Assembly: GCA_000739535.1 (NCBI GenBank)
Contig: DF820466.1
Coordinates: 84,573 to 148,572 of the forward strand
DNA from: Candidatus Vecturithrix granuli
GTDB lineage: Bacteria; Moduliflexota; Moduliflexia; Moduliflexales; Moduliflexaceae
Direction: 5' to 3'
DNA length: 64,000 bases
The position numbers were made by a program, and so were the translations under genes. Within the stretch, counting starts at the first letter, position 1; every line of letters starts with the position of its first letter. Shown piece by piece: positions 45,628 through 53,459 of the stretch. The notes beneath the pieces are model-generated. The model was not told where the DNA came from. It worked only from the letters and a program-made list of their open reading frames with translations, and ran no database searches.

Positions 45628-46197
45628 ATGGAGTCATTAAAAGAACGTATTCGCCGTGAAGGCAAAAATCTTGGCGGAGGCATCCTCAAAGTTGACAGTT
45701 TTTTAAATCATCAGGTTGATCCGGCCTTTATGCTGGCTGTTGGCGGGGCGTTAGCTGCGTATTTCGGCGCGTCAGGTGTTTCAAAGGTGTTAACGGCGGA
45801 AATTTCGGGAATTGCTCCGGCTCTAACCACCGCGCTCGCGTTAGGCGTGCCGGTCGTTTATGGCCGCAAAACCAAACCGATTACCATGCCAGCTAACGCC
45901 TACGTCCAAAAGGCGCCATCCCACACCAAAGGCAAAATCGTGGAGATTATGGTATCGCCTGAATTTTTGCACCCGGGCGATCGAGTGCTTATTATTGACG
46001 ATTTTTTGGCTTCAGGCGCGACAATTAAAGCGCTGGTGCAGCTTGCCGAACAGGCTGGCGCGAAAGTGGCCGGCATTGGCGCTGTCATTGAAAAAAGTTT
46101 TGAAGGCGGCCGCGCTGAATTGGAATCCCTGGGCTATCAGGTGCGTTCCCTGGTGGTCATCAAAGCCATGACTGATACTGAAATTATTTTTGAGTAA
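45628..46197 (+). CDS. xpt: xanthine phosphoribosyltransferase
   Basis: Xpt makes XMP from xanthine and PRPP in purine salvage. The 189-residue length is exact for the Bacillus-type enzyme. The start MESLKERIRREGKNLGGGILKVDSFLNHQ region is typical, the PRPP-binding loop reads VLIIDDFLASGAT (about 120-132), and LNHQVDP near the start and the Lys-rich AMTDTEIIFE end are usual. AGAGGGGGA lies before the ATG. It is followed 180 bases later by guaA, which completes the step from XMP to GMP, so the pair forms a short salvage route. Confidence 0.92.
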   Translation: MESLKERIRREGKNLGGGILKVDSFLNHQVDPAFMLAVGGALAAYFGASGVSKVLTAEISGIAPALTTALALGVPVVYGRKTKPITMPANAYVQKAPSHTKGKIVEIMVSPEFLHPGDRVLIIDDFLASGATIKALVQLAEQAGAKVAGIGAVIEKSFEGGRAELESLGYQVRSLVVIKAMTDTEIIFE

Positions 46198-46263
46198 TTT
46201 GGAACCACGATACACCCGAAAGACACGAAATTAGTATATGATTTCAGAAATACCTCTACACGA

Positions 46264-46295
46264 GAAACCAGGTTTTTAGGAAAAAACCTGGTTTC
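46264..46295. terminator. terminator-like palindrome (copy 3 of 5) between xpt and guaA
   Basis: GAAACCAGGTTTTT and AAAAACCTGGTTTC pair over 14 bp around AGGA. It lies 65 bases after xpt. Confidence 0.6.
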
Positions 46296-46375
46296 TTCGC
46301 CGCGCCTCATGTATACTTATTTTCGAAACTCTATATCTGGTGTGTTTCGTGTATTTCTTGGGAGATATTTTCATA

Positions 46376-47935
46376 ATGGCAAAAGGACAACGTGAAACTA
46401 TTGTGATCCTGGATTTTGGATCCCAATATAGTCAACTGATCGCTCGCCGCGTGCGAGACCTGCAAGTGTATTGCGAACTCGTGCCCTATCATGCCAGAGC
46501 AGAAGTGTTAGAAAACTTGAATCCCTGCGGCTATATTTTGTCAGGCGGTCCGGCCAGTGTCTATGCCGATGGCGCGCCGCATCTGCCTGAATACGTCTTG
46601 ACGACTGACAAGCCGATCCTCGGTATTTGTTATGGCATGCAGCTTCTGGCCTATCATTTTGGCGGCAAAGTGTTTCCGGGAGCCAAACGGGAATATGGAC
46701 CGAGCACACTGACGGTTTTGAAAAAAGACAATCCGCTTTTTTCTTCCTTGCCCGCAACAGAATTGGCGGTCTGGATGAGCCACGGTGATAAAGTCACGCA
46801 GCTTCCGCCCGGTTTTGAAGTGTTGGCGCAATCCGAAAATGCCGAGCACGCCGCTATTGGCAGCGCCGAACGCAAACAATACGGGTTGCAGTTTCACCCT
46901 GAAGTCACGCACACGCCGCAGGGCAAAGATATTCTACGCTCGTTTCTGTACGAAATCTGCGGCTGCTCCGGCGGTTGGACTGCGCAAAATTTTATTGATG
47001 AGAGCATCGAACGCATTCGCCAGCAGATTGGCGATGGGCAGGTGATCTGCGGCTTATCCGGCGGCGTGGATTCTTCAGTCGCGGCCGCCTTGCTGCACCG
47101 GGCGATTGGCGACCAGTTGACCTGTATTTTTGTCAATAACGGCTTGCTGCGTAAAGATGAAGCACAGCAAGTTGTCCAAACCTTTCAAACCGAAATGCAC
47201 GCCCGCTTAGTGGCGGTTGACGCAGTTGACGCCTTTTTAGAGGCACTAGCCGGCGTCACTGATCCGGAAGTCAAACGTACCACCATTGGAGAAAAATTCA
47301 TTCGCATTTTCGAAGCCGAAGCTCGCAAACTCGGCCAGGTGGATTTTCTGGCCCAGGGCACGCTGTACCCCGACGTGATCGAAAGCGCCAACCGGCATGA
47401 AGACGACCCGGCCGCCAAAATTAAAACGCACCACAATGTCGGCGGATTGCCAAAAGATATGGCTTTACAATTGATCGAGCCGCTGCGCTTTCTGTTCAAA
47501 GATGAAGTGCGGAAGGTGGGCAAAGCTCTGGGTTTGCCGGATCAGATTGTCTGGCGTCATCCCTTTCCCGGACCGGGTTTAGCAGTGCGTGTGATCGGCG
47601 CGATTACCCCTGAACGCCTGGATACGCTGCGCGAAGTTGACGCGATTCTGATTGAAGAACTGTGGGCCTCGGGCTGGTATCAGCAAACCTCGCAAGCCTT
47701 TGCGGTCTTGCTGCCGGTGCAAAGCGTGGGCGTGATGGGCGATGGACGTACATACGCGAATGTTGCCGCAATCCGGGCTGTGACGACCGAGGATTATATG
47801 ACGGCCGATTGGGCGCACTTACCTTATGATCTGTTAAGCCGCGTCAGCAACCGGATCGTGAATGAGGTGCCGGGTGTCAATCGCGTGGTGTACGATATTA
47901 CCAGCAAGCCCCCGGCGACAATCGAATGGGAATAA
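46376..47935 (+). CDS. guaA: GMP synthase (glutamine-hydrolysing)
   Basis: GuaA amidates XMP to GMP using glutamine and ATP. The 519-residue protein has a class I amidotransferase domain with nucleophile in GICYGMQ (Cys 85) and HPE (His 174, Glu 176), an ATP-pyrophosphatase domain with the PP-loop GLSGGVDSS (226-234), and the dimerisation domain ending [18 protein letters not shown]. Length and ends are standard. The start MAKGQRETI at 46376 follows GGGAGAT. It stops two bases before the BASS transporter start. Confidence 0.97.
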   Translation: MAKGQRETIVILDFGSQYSQLIARRVRDLQVYCELVPYHARAEVLENLNPCGYILSGGPASVYADGAPHLPEYVLTTDKPILGICYGMQLLAYHFGGKVFPGAKREYGPSTLTVLKKDNPLFSSLPATELAVWMSHGDKVTQLPPGFEVLAQSENAEHAAIGSAERKQYGLQFHPEVTHTPQGKDILRSFLYEICGCSGGWTAQNFIDESIERIRQQIGDGQVICGLSGGVDSSVAAALLHRAIGDQLTCIFVNNGLLRKDEAQQVVQTFQTEMHARLVAVDAVDAFLEALAGVTDPEVKRTTIGEKFIRIFEAEARKLGQVDFLAQGTLYPDVIESANRHEDDPAAKIKTHHNVGGLPKDMALQLIEPLRFLFKDEVRKVGKALGLPDQIVWRHPFPGPGLAVRVIGAITPERLDTLREVDAILIEELWASGWYQQTSQAFAVLLPVQSVGVMGDGRTYANVAAIRAVTTEDYMTADWAHLPYDLLSRVSNRIVNEVPGVNRVVYDITSKPPATIEWE

Positions 47936-47937
47936 GC

Positions 47938-48807
47938 ATGAAAAGATTTTTTTTACCGATTCTCTTCACAATAATCTTGCTGGGGATTCTTTTCCCGGGT
48001 GGCGAAGCGTTAAAACCAATTCTCCCGATCCTGCTTGGAACGCTGTTGTTCTTCAATTTTTACAACATTGATATTCGAGGAAAACACTTTTTCAGACAAG
48101 AAATTGTGATCTATTTCGTTATTGTTTTAGGGATCCTTCCAGCGTTAGTGGTGATGACGACTAAATTCCTTCCGTCGCCATTCCAATTGGGAATTTTTCT
48201 CACCACTATTTCTCCTGCGGCGGTTTCAGGCTCAATTGTTGTGGGAATGATCGGGGGAAGCCTTGAATTATCAATTGCCAATACAGTGATTTTTAATCTC
48301 CTCTCACCGTTGAGTTATACGATTCTCACCAAACTGTATTTTGACACAACGGAGCTTAATGTTTCAAGTGCCCAAATCATTGTCAACCTCGTGTTAATGA
48401 TCGGTATCCCTTTTGGAGCGTCTTTGATCTGTAAGAGACTATCTTCCCTGTCTCGCCCCCTGCGCATACTTTCTTCATATATCAATATTCTCTTTGTGCT
48501 TATTGTATTCATGGCGATTTCCTCGTCTTCCAAACAATTACGGACAATTCCGATCAGGGAATTGGGCAGCGTGATTGGAATGACGGTGCTTATTGTCGCG
48601 ATCTTTTATACATTGGGACTCTTATTAGGTAAAGATGACCGGACGAAACGGGCGCTTGCCGTAAATATGGGGCAGAAAAATAATAGCCTCTGCATCTGGC
48701 TGGCGCTCTCGAGTTTTGGCCCGCTGGCCGCGATTCCTGCCACAGTGTATATTATTATTCAACATATTTTCAATTCGCTGCTGATTTTTCTTTTTACCCG
48801 GAGGTAA
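47938..48807 (+). CDS. bile acid:sodium symporter / auxin efflux-like transporter (BASS-type)
   Basis: A 289-residue inner-membrane protein with nine to ten helices. The region AAVSGSIVVGMIGGSLELSIANTVIFNLLSPL and the later NMGQKNNSLCIWLALSSFGPLAAIPATVYIIIQH resemble the crossed helices of BASS-family symporters, which move organic acids with sodium. The ATG at 47938 lies two bases after guaA; an upstream in-frame ATG overlaps guaA. Its neighbour suggests, but does not prove, a nucleobase- or organic-acid-related substrate. Confidence 0.75.
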   Translation: MKRFFLPILFTIILLGILFPGGEALKPILPILLGTLLFFNFYNIDIRGKHFFRQEIVIYFVIVLGILPALVVMTTKFLPSPFQLGIFLTTISPAAVSGSIVVGMIGGSLELSIANTVIFNLLSPLSYTILTKLYFDTTELNVSSAQIIVNLVLMIGIPFGASLICKRLSSLSRPLRILSSYINILFVLIVFMAISSSSKQLRTIPIRELGSVIGMTVLIVAIFYTLGLLLGKDDRTKRALAVNMGQKNNSLCIWLALSSFGPLAAIPATVYIIIQHIFNSLLIFLFTRR

Positions 48808-49079
48808 CTACAGGAATTGATAGATAAGCAAGAATTTCCGAAATTCTGCCGAATAACAGCATTATGATTTATAATTGTTTAACATTTATTTCATGAATAA
48901 CATGGCTATTCAGCAGAAGGTCAAAAATTCTTGCTTATCTATCAATTCTTGGGTAGTGGTTAAATGGTAAGTGATGCGTTCCCTGAGCGAAGTCGAAGGG
49001 AACAGTGGCGGCTCGTTTCGACTTCGCTCAACGAGTGGGCATCACTTACTATTTAACCACTACCAACTCCTGTAGTTCC
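48806..49079. repeat. CTACAGG-shell element interrupted by a MITE
   Basis: AACTACAGGAATTG plus TAGATAAGCAAGAATT (48806-48836) is mirrored by AATTCTTGCTTATCTA (48926-48941). The mirror of the first part, TCCTGTAGTT, comes only at 49,069-49,078 because a 113-bp element was inserted into it. A middle AATTCTGCCGAATA/TATTCAGCAGAA arm is also inverted. Confidence 0.8.
48952..49064. mobile_element. MITE-like element, copy 1 (113 bp), inserted in a repeat upstream of lipB
   Basis: Terminal inverted repeats GGTAGTGGTTAAATGGTAAG with one mismatch in 25 bp (48952-48976 and 49040-49064). Flanks AATTCTTG (48944-48951) and AACTCCTG (49065-49072) are a decayed 8-bp target duplication of AATTCCTG. The interior is a CCTGAGCGAAGTCGAAGGG-type palindrome. 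Confidence 0.8.
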
Positions 49080-49088
49080 TTACTTTAT

Positions 49089-49802
49089 ATGGATGCAAAG
49101 ACATTAAGCGTGGCGGTTGACTGGCTCGGCCGGATTGATTATCAGGCCGCGCTCATATTGCAGGAAACCCTGGTGCAAGAACGTGTGGCTGCGCCTGAGC
49201 TTGAAGATCGCTTGTTGTTGTTAGAACACCCTCCGACCTACACCTTAGGCCGCGGCGGGGATATGCGCCATCTCTTGCTCAATGAGGCGCAGCTTGCCGA
49301 ACGCCAGATTGCATTTTATCGCGTTGGACGCGGCGGCGACATCACCTATCACGGGCCAGGGCAACTGGTCGGCTATCCGATTCTGAACCTCAAACGCCTG
49401 CACAGCCTGCGCGGATTGGCTCAACCTGATCTCCATGCCTATGTGAGCGACATTGAACAGGTCTTAATCCACACCCTGGCGCATTTCGGCGTTGCAGGCT
49501 GGCGGTATGAAGGCTATACCGGTGTGTGGGTTGATACAGCAAACGGACCTTGTAAAATTGCCGCGATTGGGGTTCGTGTCAGCAGCAAAGGCATCAGCAG
49601 TCATGGTTTTGCCTTGAATGTGGCGACCGATCTGAGCTATTTTACGCATATCATCCCCTGCGGCATCAAAGAGCATGGCGTGACCAGCTTAACCCGGATG
49701 CTCCAACGCCCGGTCGCAATTGCCGAAGTGATAGCACCCCTTGTAGAAGCCTTTCGAGAGGTATTTCACATGGAACACGTTTTGGAGAACGATACGATTT
49801 GA
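49089..49802 (+). CDS. lipB: octanoyl-[acyl-carrier-protein]:protein N-octanoyltransferase
   Basis: LipB moves octanoyl groups from ACP to lipoyl domains, the step before LipA. The 237-residue protein has LLLLEHPPTYTLGRGG, YRVGRGGDITYHGPGQLVGYPI, the catalytic Lys in CKIAAIGV (Lys 156) and catalytic Cys in IIPCGI (Cys 191). It starts MDAKTLSVAV at 49089; the CTACAGG element ends at 49079, so the normal ribosome site was replaced by repeat sequence (CTGTAGTTCCTTACTTT). lipA follows after one unrelated gene. Confidence 0.95.
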   Translation: MDAKTLSVAVDWLGRIDYQAALILQETLVQERVAAPELEDRLLLLEHPPTYTLGRGGDMRHLLLNEAQLAERQIAFYRVGRGGDITYHGPGQLVGYPILNLKRLHSLRGLAQPDLHAYVSDIEQVLIHTLAHFGVAGWRYEGYTGVWVDTANGPCKIAAIGVRVSSKGISSHGFALNVATDLSYFTHIIPCGIKEHGVTSLTRMLQRPVAIAEVIAPLVEAFREVFHMEHVLENDTI

Positions 49803-49888
49803 AAAGAGCATGAATTTTGTATCGTTGACTATTGACAAAAGACGCACTGTAGGAGAATATTGTTCTTCATGAAAGGAGGGTCTGCATC

Positions 49889-50689
49889 ATGATCACAACA
49901 GATATAAAACAATGGATTCGACGCGAACTGCCTGTAATATTCCGTGAAGATGTCGAAATTCATCAATTCATTCTGGACCTGACCCGCAGTCAGTATGCGG
50001 ACAAGCAGGTCACGGAAAGCCGCTTTGACCGTATTTTAGACGAATTACAGCGGGATAGAGAAGAACATCGCCGTAAATGGGACGAACAGAACCGTAAATG
50101 GGACGAACAGAACCGTAAATGGGATGAACAGAACCGTAAATGGGATGAACAGAACCGTAAATGGGATGAACATTTACAAGTTGAAAAACAGGAACGGGAA
50201 GAACAAAAGCGCAAATGGGATGAAAACCAACAGACGATTAAAGAAATGCTGGCCCGGATTGATGCGCAGCAGCAGAAACATGACAGCAGTATCGGGGCCC
50301 TCGGCGCGCGCTGGGGTTTGCAGACCGAAGAAGCGTTCCGCAATGCTCTGGCTGCAATTTTAGAACGCTCCTTTGGGGTGCAGGTAGTCAATGTGACGGA
50401 ATTCGACGATACAGGCGAGGTGTTTGGGCATCCGGATCAGGTTGAACTGGATGTCATTATCCATAACGGCACGTTGATTCTCTGCGAAATCAAATCCTCA
50501 ATGAGCCGCAGCGATGTCTATACCTTCGACCGCAAAGTAAAATTCTATGAGCGCCTGCATAACTGCACGGCAAACCGCCGGATTATCATCACCCCTATGA
50601 TCCGAGAGGACGGCCGGCGTACCGCCGAGAAATTGAACCTCGAAGTCTATAGTTATGCCCAGGATGTGAAACCGTTTTATTCAAATTGA
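49889..50689 (+). CDS. DUF3782-like coiled-coil protein with PD-(D/E)xK-type domain
   Basis: Residues 1-55 are helical. Residues about 60-100 are five tandem copies of the heptad RKWDEQN, encoded by 21-bp repeats, then more coiled coil. The last 130 residues have RWGLQTEEAFRNAL, ELDVIIHNGTLILCEIKSS and DRKVKFYERLHN, a PD-(D/E)xK nuclease-like core with Asp in LDV and E-x-K in CEIKSS. DUF3782 proteins are common in filamentous and cyanobacterial genomes. Function unknown. GAAAGGAGGG precedes the ATG. It sits between lipB and lipA on the same strand. Confidence 0.75.
   Translation: MITTDIKQWIRRELPVIFREDVEIHQFILDLTRSQYADKQVTESRFDRILDELQRDREEHRRKWDEQNRKWDEQNRKWDEQNRKWDEQNRKWDEHLQVEKQEREEQKRKWDENQQTIKEMLARIDAQQQKHDSSIGALGARWGLQTEEAFRNALAAILERSFGVQVVNVTEFDDTGEVFGHPDQVELDVIIHNGTLILCEIKSSMSRSDVYTFDRKVKFYERLHNCTANRRIIITPMIREDGRRTAEKLNLEVYSYAQDVKPFYSN
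50072..50176 (+). repeat. five tandem 21-bp repeats inside the DUF3782-like gene
   Basis: The unit CGTAAATGGGAYGAACAGAAC repeats at 50072, 50093, 50114, 50135 and, diverging at its end, 50156. It encodes RKWDEQN heptads. Because 21 is a multiple of 3, copy-number change would lengthen the coiled coil without breaking the frame. Confidence 0.9.
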
Positions 50690-50704
50690 ACCTTTGGATA
50701 AACT

Positions 50705-51634
50705 ATGAATAACAACAGTTCTAAAACAGCCCACACCCTCCGTCCGAATTGGCTGAAGGTACGCGTTCCCGCCGGACAGAATTATGAATTTCTCAAAACC
50801 TTATTGCGCACGCAGCATTTACACACGGTCTGTGAAGAAGCGAATTGTCCGAATATGGCGGAATGTTGGGGCGCGCGCACCGCGACATTTTTAATTTTAG
50901 GCGATATTTGCACCCGCAACTGCGCCTTTTGCGACGTCAAAACCGGCAAACCGGAGCCAATAGACTGGGAGGAACCGGAACGCGTCGCGCAAAGCGTGAA
51001 AGCCTTAAATTTAAAACATGCGGTGATTACTTCAGTGAATCGGGATGAGCGCGAAGATGGCGGTGCGCCGATTTTTGCCCGCTGTATTGAGCGCATCCGT
51101 GACATTCAGCCTGGCTGTTCTGTGGAAGTGCTGATCCCGGATTTTAAAGGCAGTAAGAACGCATTAAAAATGGTCATGGATGCCCGACCTGAGATTTTAG
51201 GGCATAATGTGGAAACCGTGCCGCGTTTATTTCACAAGGTGCAGCCGCAAGATCGCTATGAATGGGCGTTGACCACACTGCGAAACGCCAAACGGATGGA
51301 TGCTGCGGTGTTGACCAAAAGCGGACTGATGCTCGGCCTGGGCGAGGAATGGGAGGAAATTCTTGCGGTCATGCGCGATCTCAGAGAATGCGGCGTGGAT
51401 ATTTTCACATTGGGGCAATATCTGCAACCGAACAAGCAACGCCATTTGCCGGTCGAACGCTATTATCCTCCCGAAGAATTTGCCGAATTACGCCAGATCG
51501 GCTATGACATGGGCTTTCGCTGGGTCGAGAGCGGACCCCTCGTGCGCAGCAGCTATCACGCCGAACAACAGGTCAGGGCGTTGTCGCCTCTGATCCCGTC
51601 TGATCCGATTGCGGCAATTCCGCCGACTGCATAA
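50705..51634 (+). CDS. lipA: lipoyl synthase
   Basis: LipA is a radical-SAM enzyme that inserts two sulphurs into octanoylated lipoyl domains. The 309-residue protein has the auxiliary cluster cysteines in [12 protein letters not shown] (43, 48, 54), the SAM cluster CTRNCAFC (69, 73, 76), and the C-terminal RSSYHAEQQ serine ligand motif. Length is standard. It starts 15 bases after the DUF3782-like gene. Its last 62 bases overlap the 3' end of darP on the other strand. Confidence 0.96.
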   Translation: MNNNSSKTAHTLRPNWLKVRVPAGQNYEFLKTLLRTQHLHTVCEEANCPNMAECWGARTATFLILGDICTRNCAFCDVKTGKPEPIDWEEPERVAQSVKALNLKHAVITSVNRDEREDGGAPIFARCIERIRDIQPGCSVEVLIPDFKGSKNALKMVMDARPEILGHNVETVPRLFHKVQPQDRYEWALTTLRNAKRMDAAVLTKSGLMLGLGEEWEEILAVMRDLRECGVDIFTLGQYLQPNKQRHLPVERYYPPEEFAELRQIGYDMGFRWVESGPLVRSSYHAEQQVRALSPLIPSDPIAAIPPTA

Positions 51635-52106
51635 GCTCACGCAAATAGCGAAACAAGGTTCGCGCTGATTTCGGCGATTTTGCCTGTTCCTGCTCTTTTT
51701 GCGCATTGCGCACTAATTGGCGCAGGTGTTGACGGTCTGCCGCAGGAAAACGCTGGCAGAGTTCGTCAATGAGTCCGGTCTTGCCTGCGATCAGATCGTC
51801 GCGCCAGGTTTCAAGCTGGTGCAATGCCTGCGTTGATGCCTGCTGCCGGTGATCGCGCATCGCAATCTCCCGGCGAATCGCCTCCGGGTTAACCGTGCGC
51901 ATTAATCCGCCGATATACTGCAATTGGCGGCGCAGCGCTTCGCGGGAGGGAATCTTTTGCGCAAACAGCACGGCTTCGCGTAAGTTTTCCGGCATATCAA
52001 TTTGTTCCAGCGCCTCCGGAGAAAATGCTACCAACCGTTCCCCCAATTCCTGAAGGGCTTTCATCTCATTTTTAATCTGGGTTCTGCTTTTATATTCCTG
52101 TTCCAT
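51573..52106 (-). CDS. darP: dual-action ribosomal maturation protein DarP (YjgA)
   Basis: This 177-residue protein matches the YjgA/DarP (DUF615) pattern along its length: [56 protein letters not shown] and the end [38 protein letters not shown]. DarP binds pre-50S particles late in assembly. The family is best known from beta- and gammaproteobacteria, so presence here may reflect transfer or broader spread. It overlaps lipA tail to tail. Confidence 0.9.
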   Translation of the reverse strand: MEQEYKSRTQIKNEMKALQELGERLVAFSPEALEQIDMPENLREAVLFAQKIPSREALRRQLQYIGGLMRTVNPEAIRREIAMRDHRQQASTQALHQLETWRDDLIAGKTGLIDELCQRFPAADRQHLRQLVRNAQKEQEQAKSPKSARTLFRYLRELMQSAELPQSDQTGSEATTP

Positions 52107-52226
52107 AACAATCCTGTTGAATATTCAATGTTTGTAATCAGTTGTCAGGTTTCTTCGTCGTTTGTCTGTTTCTGTCTATGCAAAATCCTTATGACTTTAA
52201 TCTGTGTATTCATCGCTGAATCGGTT

Positions 52227-52625
52227 TCATAACTCATATTTGTCAATGACCCCTTTTGCCGCTTGCAAGAAATGTTCTGGGGCCTCGATGGCCCTTTCTG
52301 CATCCTGTTTCGGGACATGGGTAGTCACACCATAGTCACCGACATTTCGCAATTCGAACAGCCAATTCAAATCTTTGCCGCACTGTTTATCAACATTCCC
52401 GGTTTTGACAACATGCTGATGGAATGCTGAAATAACAGCACTATGTTTGCTGAAAGAAAGTCCTTCACAAAACAAAACCGCCGTGGCAGCATAGAAAACC
52501 GCGTAATAGGCGCGGGAGGCCGCAAAATCGTGGTAATGTTTATGAAACAGTTCCTTCGCAGCATTCAGCGACTCTTCAGCACGCTCGATATTCGCCTCGA
52601 TTTCTGTCGCATACTTTTTGCTCAT
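52227..52625 (-). CDS. HEPN domain protein
   Basis: A 132-residue all-helical HEPN protein (IERAEESLNAAKELFHKHYHDFAASRAYYAVFYAATAVLF, later FELRNVGDYG). The Arg of the R-x4-6-H RNase motif is present (RNVGDYG); the His is replaced by Tyr, as in many small HEPN partners. It is cotranscribed with and overlaps by four bases the MNT nucleotidyltransferase upstream. HEPN/MNT pairs act as toxin-antitoxin systems in which MNT AMPylates the HEPN toxin. Confidence 0.85.
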   Translation of the reverse strand: MSKKYATEIEANIERAEESLNAAKELFHKHYHDFAASRAYYAVFYAATAVLFCEGLSFSKHSAVISAFHQHVVKTGNVDKQCGKDLNWLFELRNVGDYGVTTHVPKQDAERAIEAPEHFLQAAKGVIDKYEL

Positions 52626-52930
52626 ATCGTCACCCCTTCCTGTAAGATATTTCGATAGAGTTGCAGCTCACCTTTTCGATAGGCTTCTATATCAGCCGGT
52701 TTGGCTGAAATCAGCGCGTCCGACTCAAGCTGCACCGGATACAGCAGATCCACAATCCGGCGGAGTTCCTGAAAATAATCAAAGGGTTGACTCAACAGCA
52801 CCAGCAAATCAAGGTCACTCTCCACTGTTTGCTGATGACGGGCATACGAGCCATACAGCACCACGCCCTGGAATTGCCTCCCATAATACTGTTCAAGAAT
52901 CTGTTTACATTGTATTGGAGTTGTTGTCAT
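52622..52930 (-). CDS. MNT-type minimal nucleotidyltransferase
   Basis: A 102-residue protein with the nucleotidyltransferase signature GVVLYGSYARHQQTVESDLDLLV (G-S-x10-D-x-D). It is the antitoxin-type partner of the HEPN gene, which it precedes and overlaps by four bases. Confidence 0.87.
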   Translation of the reverse strand: MTTTPIQCKQILEQYYGRQFQGVVLYGSYARHQQTVESDLDLLVLLSQPFDYFQELRRIVDLLYPVQLESDALISAKPADIEAYRKGELQLYRNILQEGVTI

Positions 52931-52969
52931 ATTTCTTTTTCATCTTTAAACCCGGAAATTATTTCGACG

Positions 52970-53068
52970 CTACGGCTCAAAATCCTTGTCCATACCGACC
53001 ATCATCAAGCCCCAAAACATCATGATGATCAACGTCATCAGCCGCACCGCAAGCGCAATCAGCAACAT
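52970..53068 (-). CDS. possible 32-residue membrane peptide
   Basis: MLLIALAVRLMTLIIMMFWG followed by LMMVGMDKDFEP would be a single helix. It begins 11 bases after the remnant stop below. Composition alone supports it; it may not be a gene. Confidence 0.25.
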   Translation of the reverse strand: MLLIALAVRLMTLIIMMFWGLMMVGMDKDFEP

Positions 53069-53078
53069 CACTTTCGTT

Positions 53079-53185
53079 TTATGCAACCTGGATACCATTG
53101 CGCAGAATCTCAGCCGCAAAGGGGTTCGTCGCATCAAAATCCTGTTCGTCAAAGGGATGTGGTTCAATCCGGGTGTCAAACCTTT
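53079..53185 (-). pseudogene. C-terminal remnant of a nucleotidyltransferase
   Basis: Right after the next gene's stop, the minus strand reads RFDTRIEPHPFDEQDFDATN and then PFAAEILRNGIQVA and stop. This is the typical end of MNT nucleotidyltransferases (RIEP.PF...DF....PF..EI...GI.VA). Nothing of the catalytic part remains, so it is a decayed fragment. Confidence 0.6.
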
Positions 53186-53411
53186 AGTCGAACCATTGCA
53201 TCTCATCGCCTAATTCGCCGGATTCGAACTTTTGTAAAAATTTCTCGGAATCCATCTGATACGTGTTTTCGAATTGGCTGCACTCCTGCTCAAATTTCAG
53301 AAACCGGGCCTGAGCAAACGCTTGCTCAATCTGTAATGCCTCGGCCAGCACTTGCCGTGTTTCAGCCTGAGAGTGGGAACTTTGCAACGAAAGCGTCGAA
53401 CCTACTGCCAT
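53184..53411 (-). CDS. small acidic protein of a toxin-antitoxin-like family
   Basis: A 75-residue helical protein ending YQMDSEKFLQKFESGELGD plus EMQWFD. The pattern (Y/F)xMxSxxFxxxFxxGELGDxxxxF(E/D)W is common in small proteins that sit next to nucleotidyltransferase or toxin genes. AAAGGAGGGG precedes the ATG. A nucleotidyltransferase remnant follows without a gap, so it was probably one half of a pair. Confidence 0.6.
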   Translation of the reverse strand: MAVGSTLSLQSSHSQAETRQVLAEALQIEQAFAQARFLKFEQECSQFENTYQMDSEKFLQKFESGELGDEMQWFD

Positions 53412-53459
53412 AGTGATACCCCTCCTTTCCTCAAGTATTCACGTGCTGTCTTGTTCTCT

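Noticed and set aside
45437-45640. 67-codon frame before xpt
   Set aside because: It overlaps the xpt start in another frame and lacks a recognisable pattern.
50072-50176. Tandem 21-bp repeats considered as a CRISPR or intergenic satellite
   Set aside because: They are contiguous without spacers and lie in frame inside a gene.
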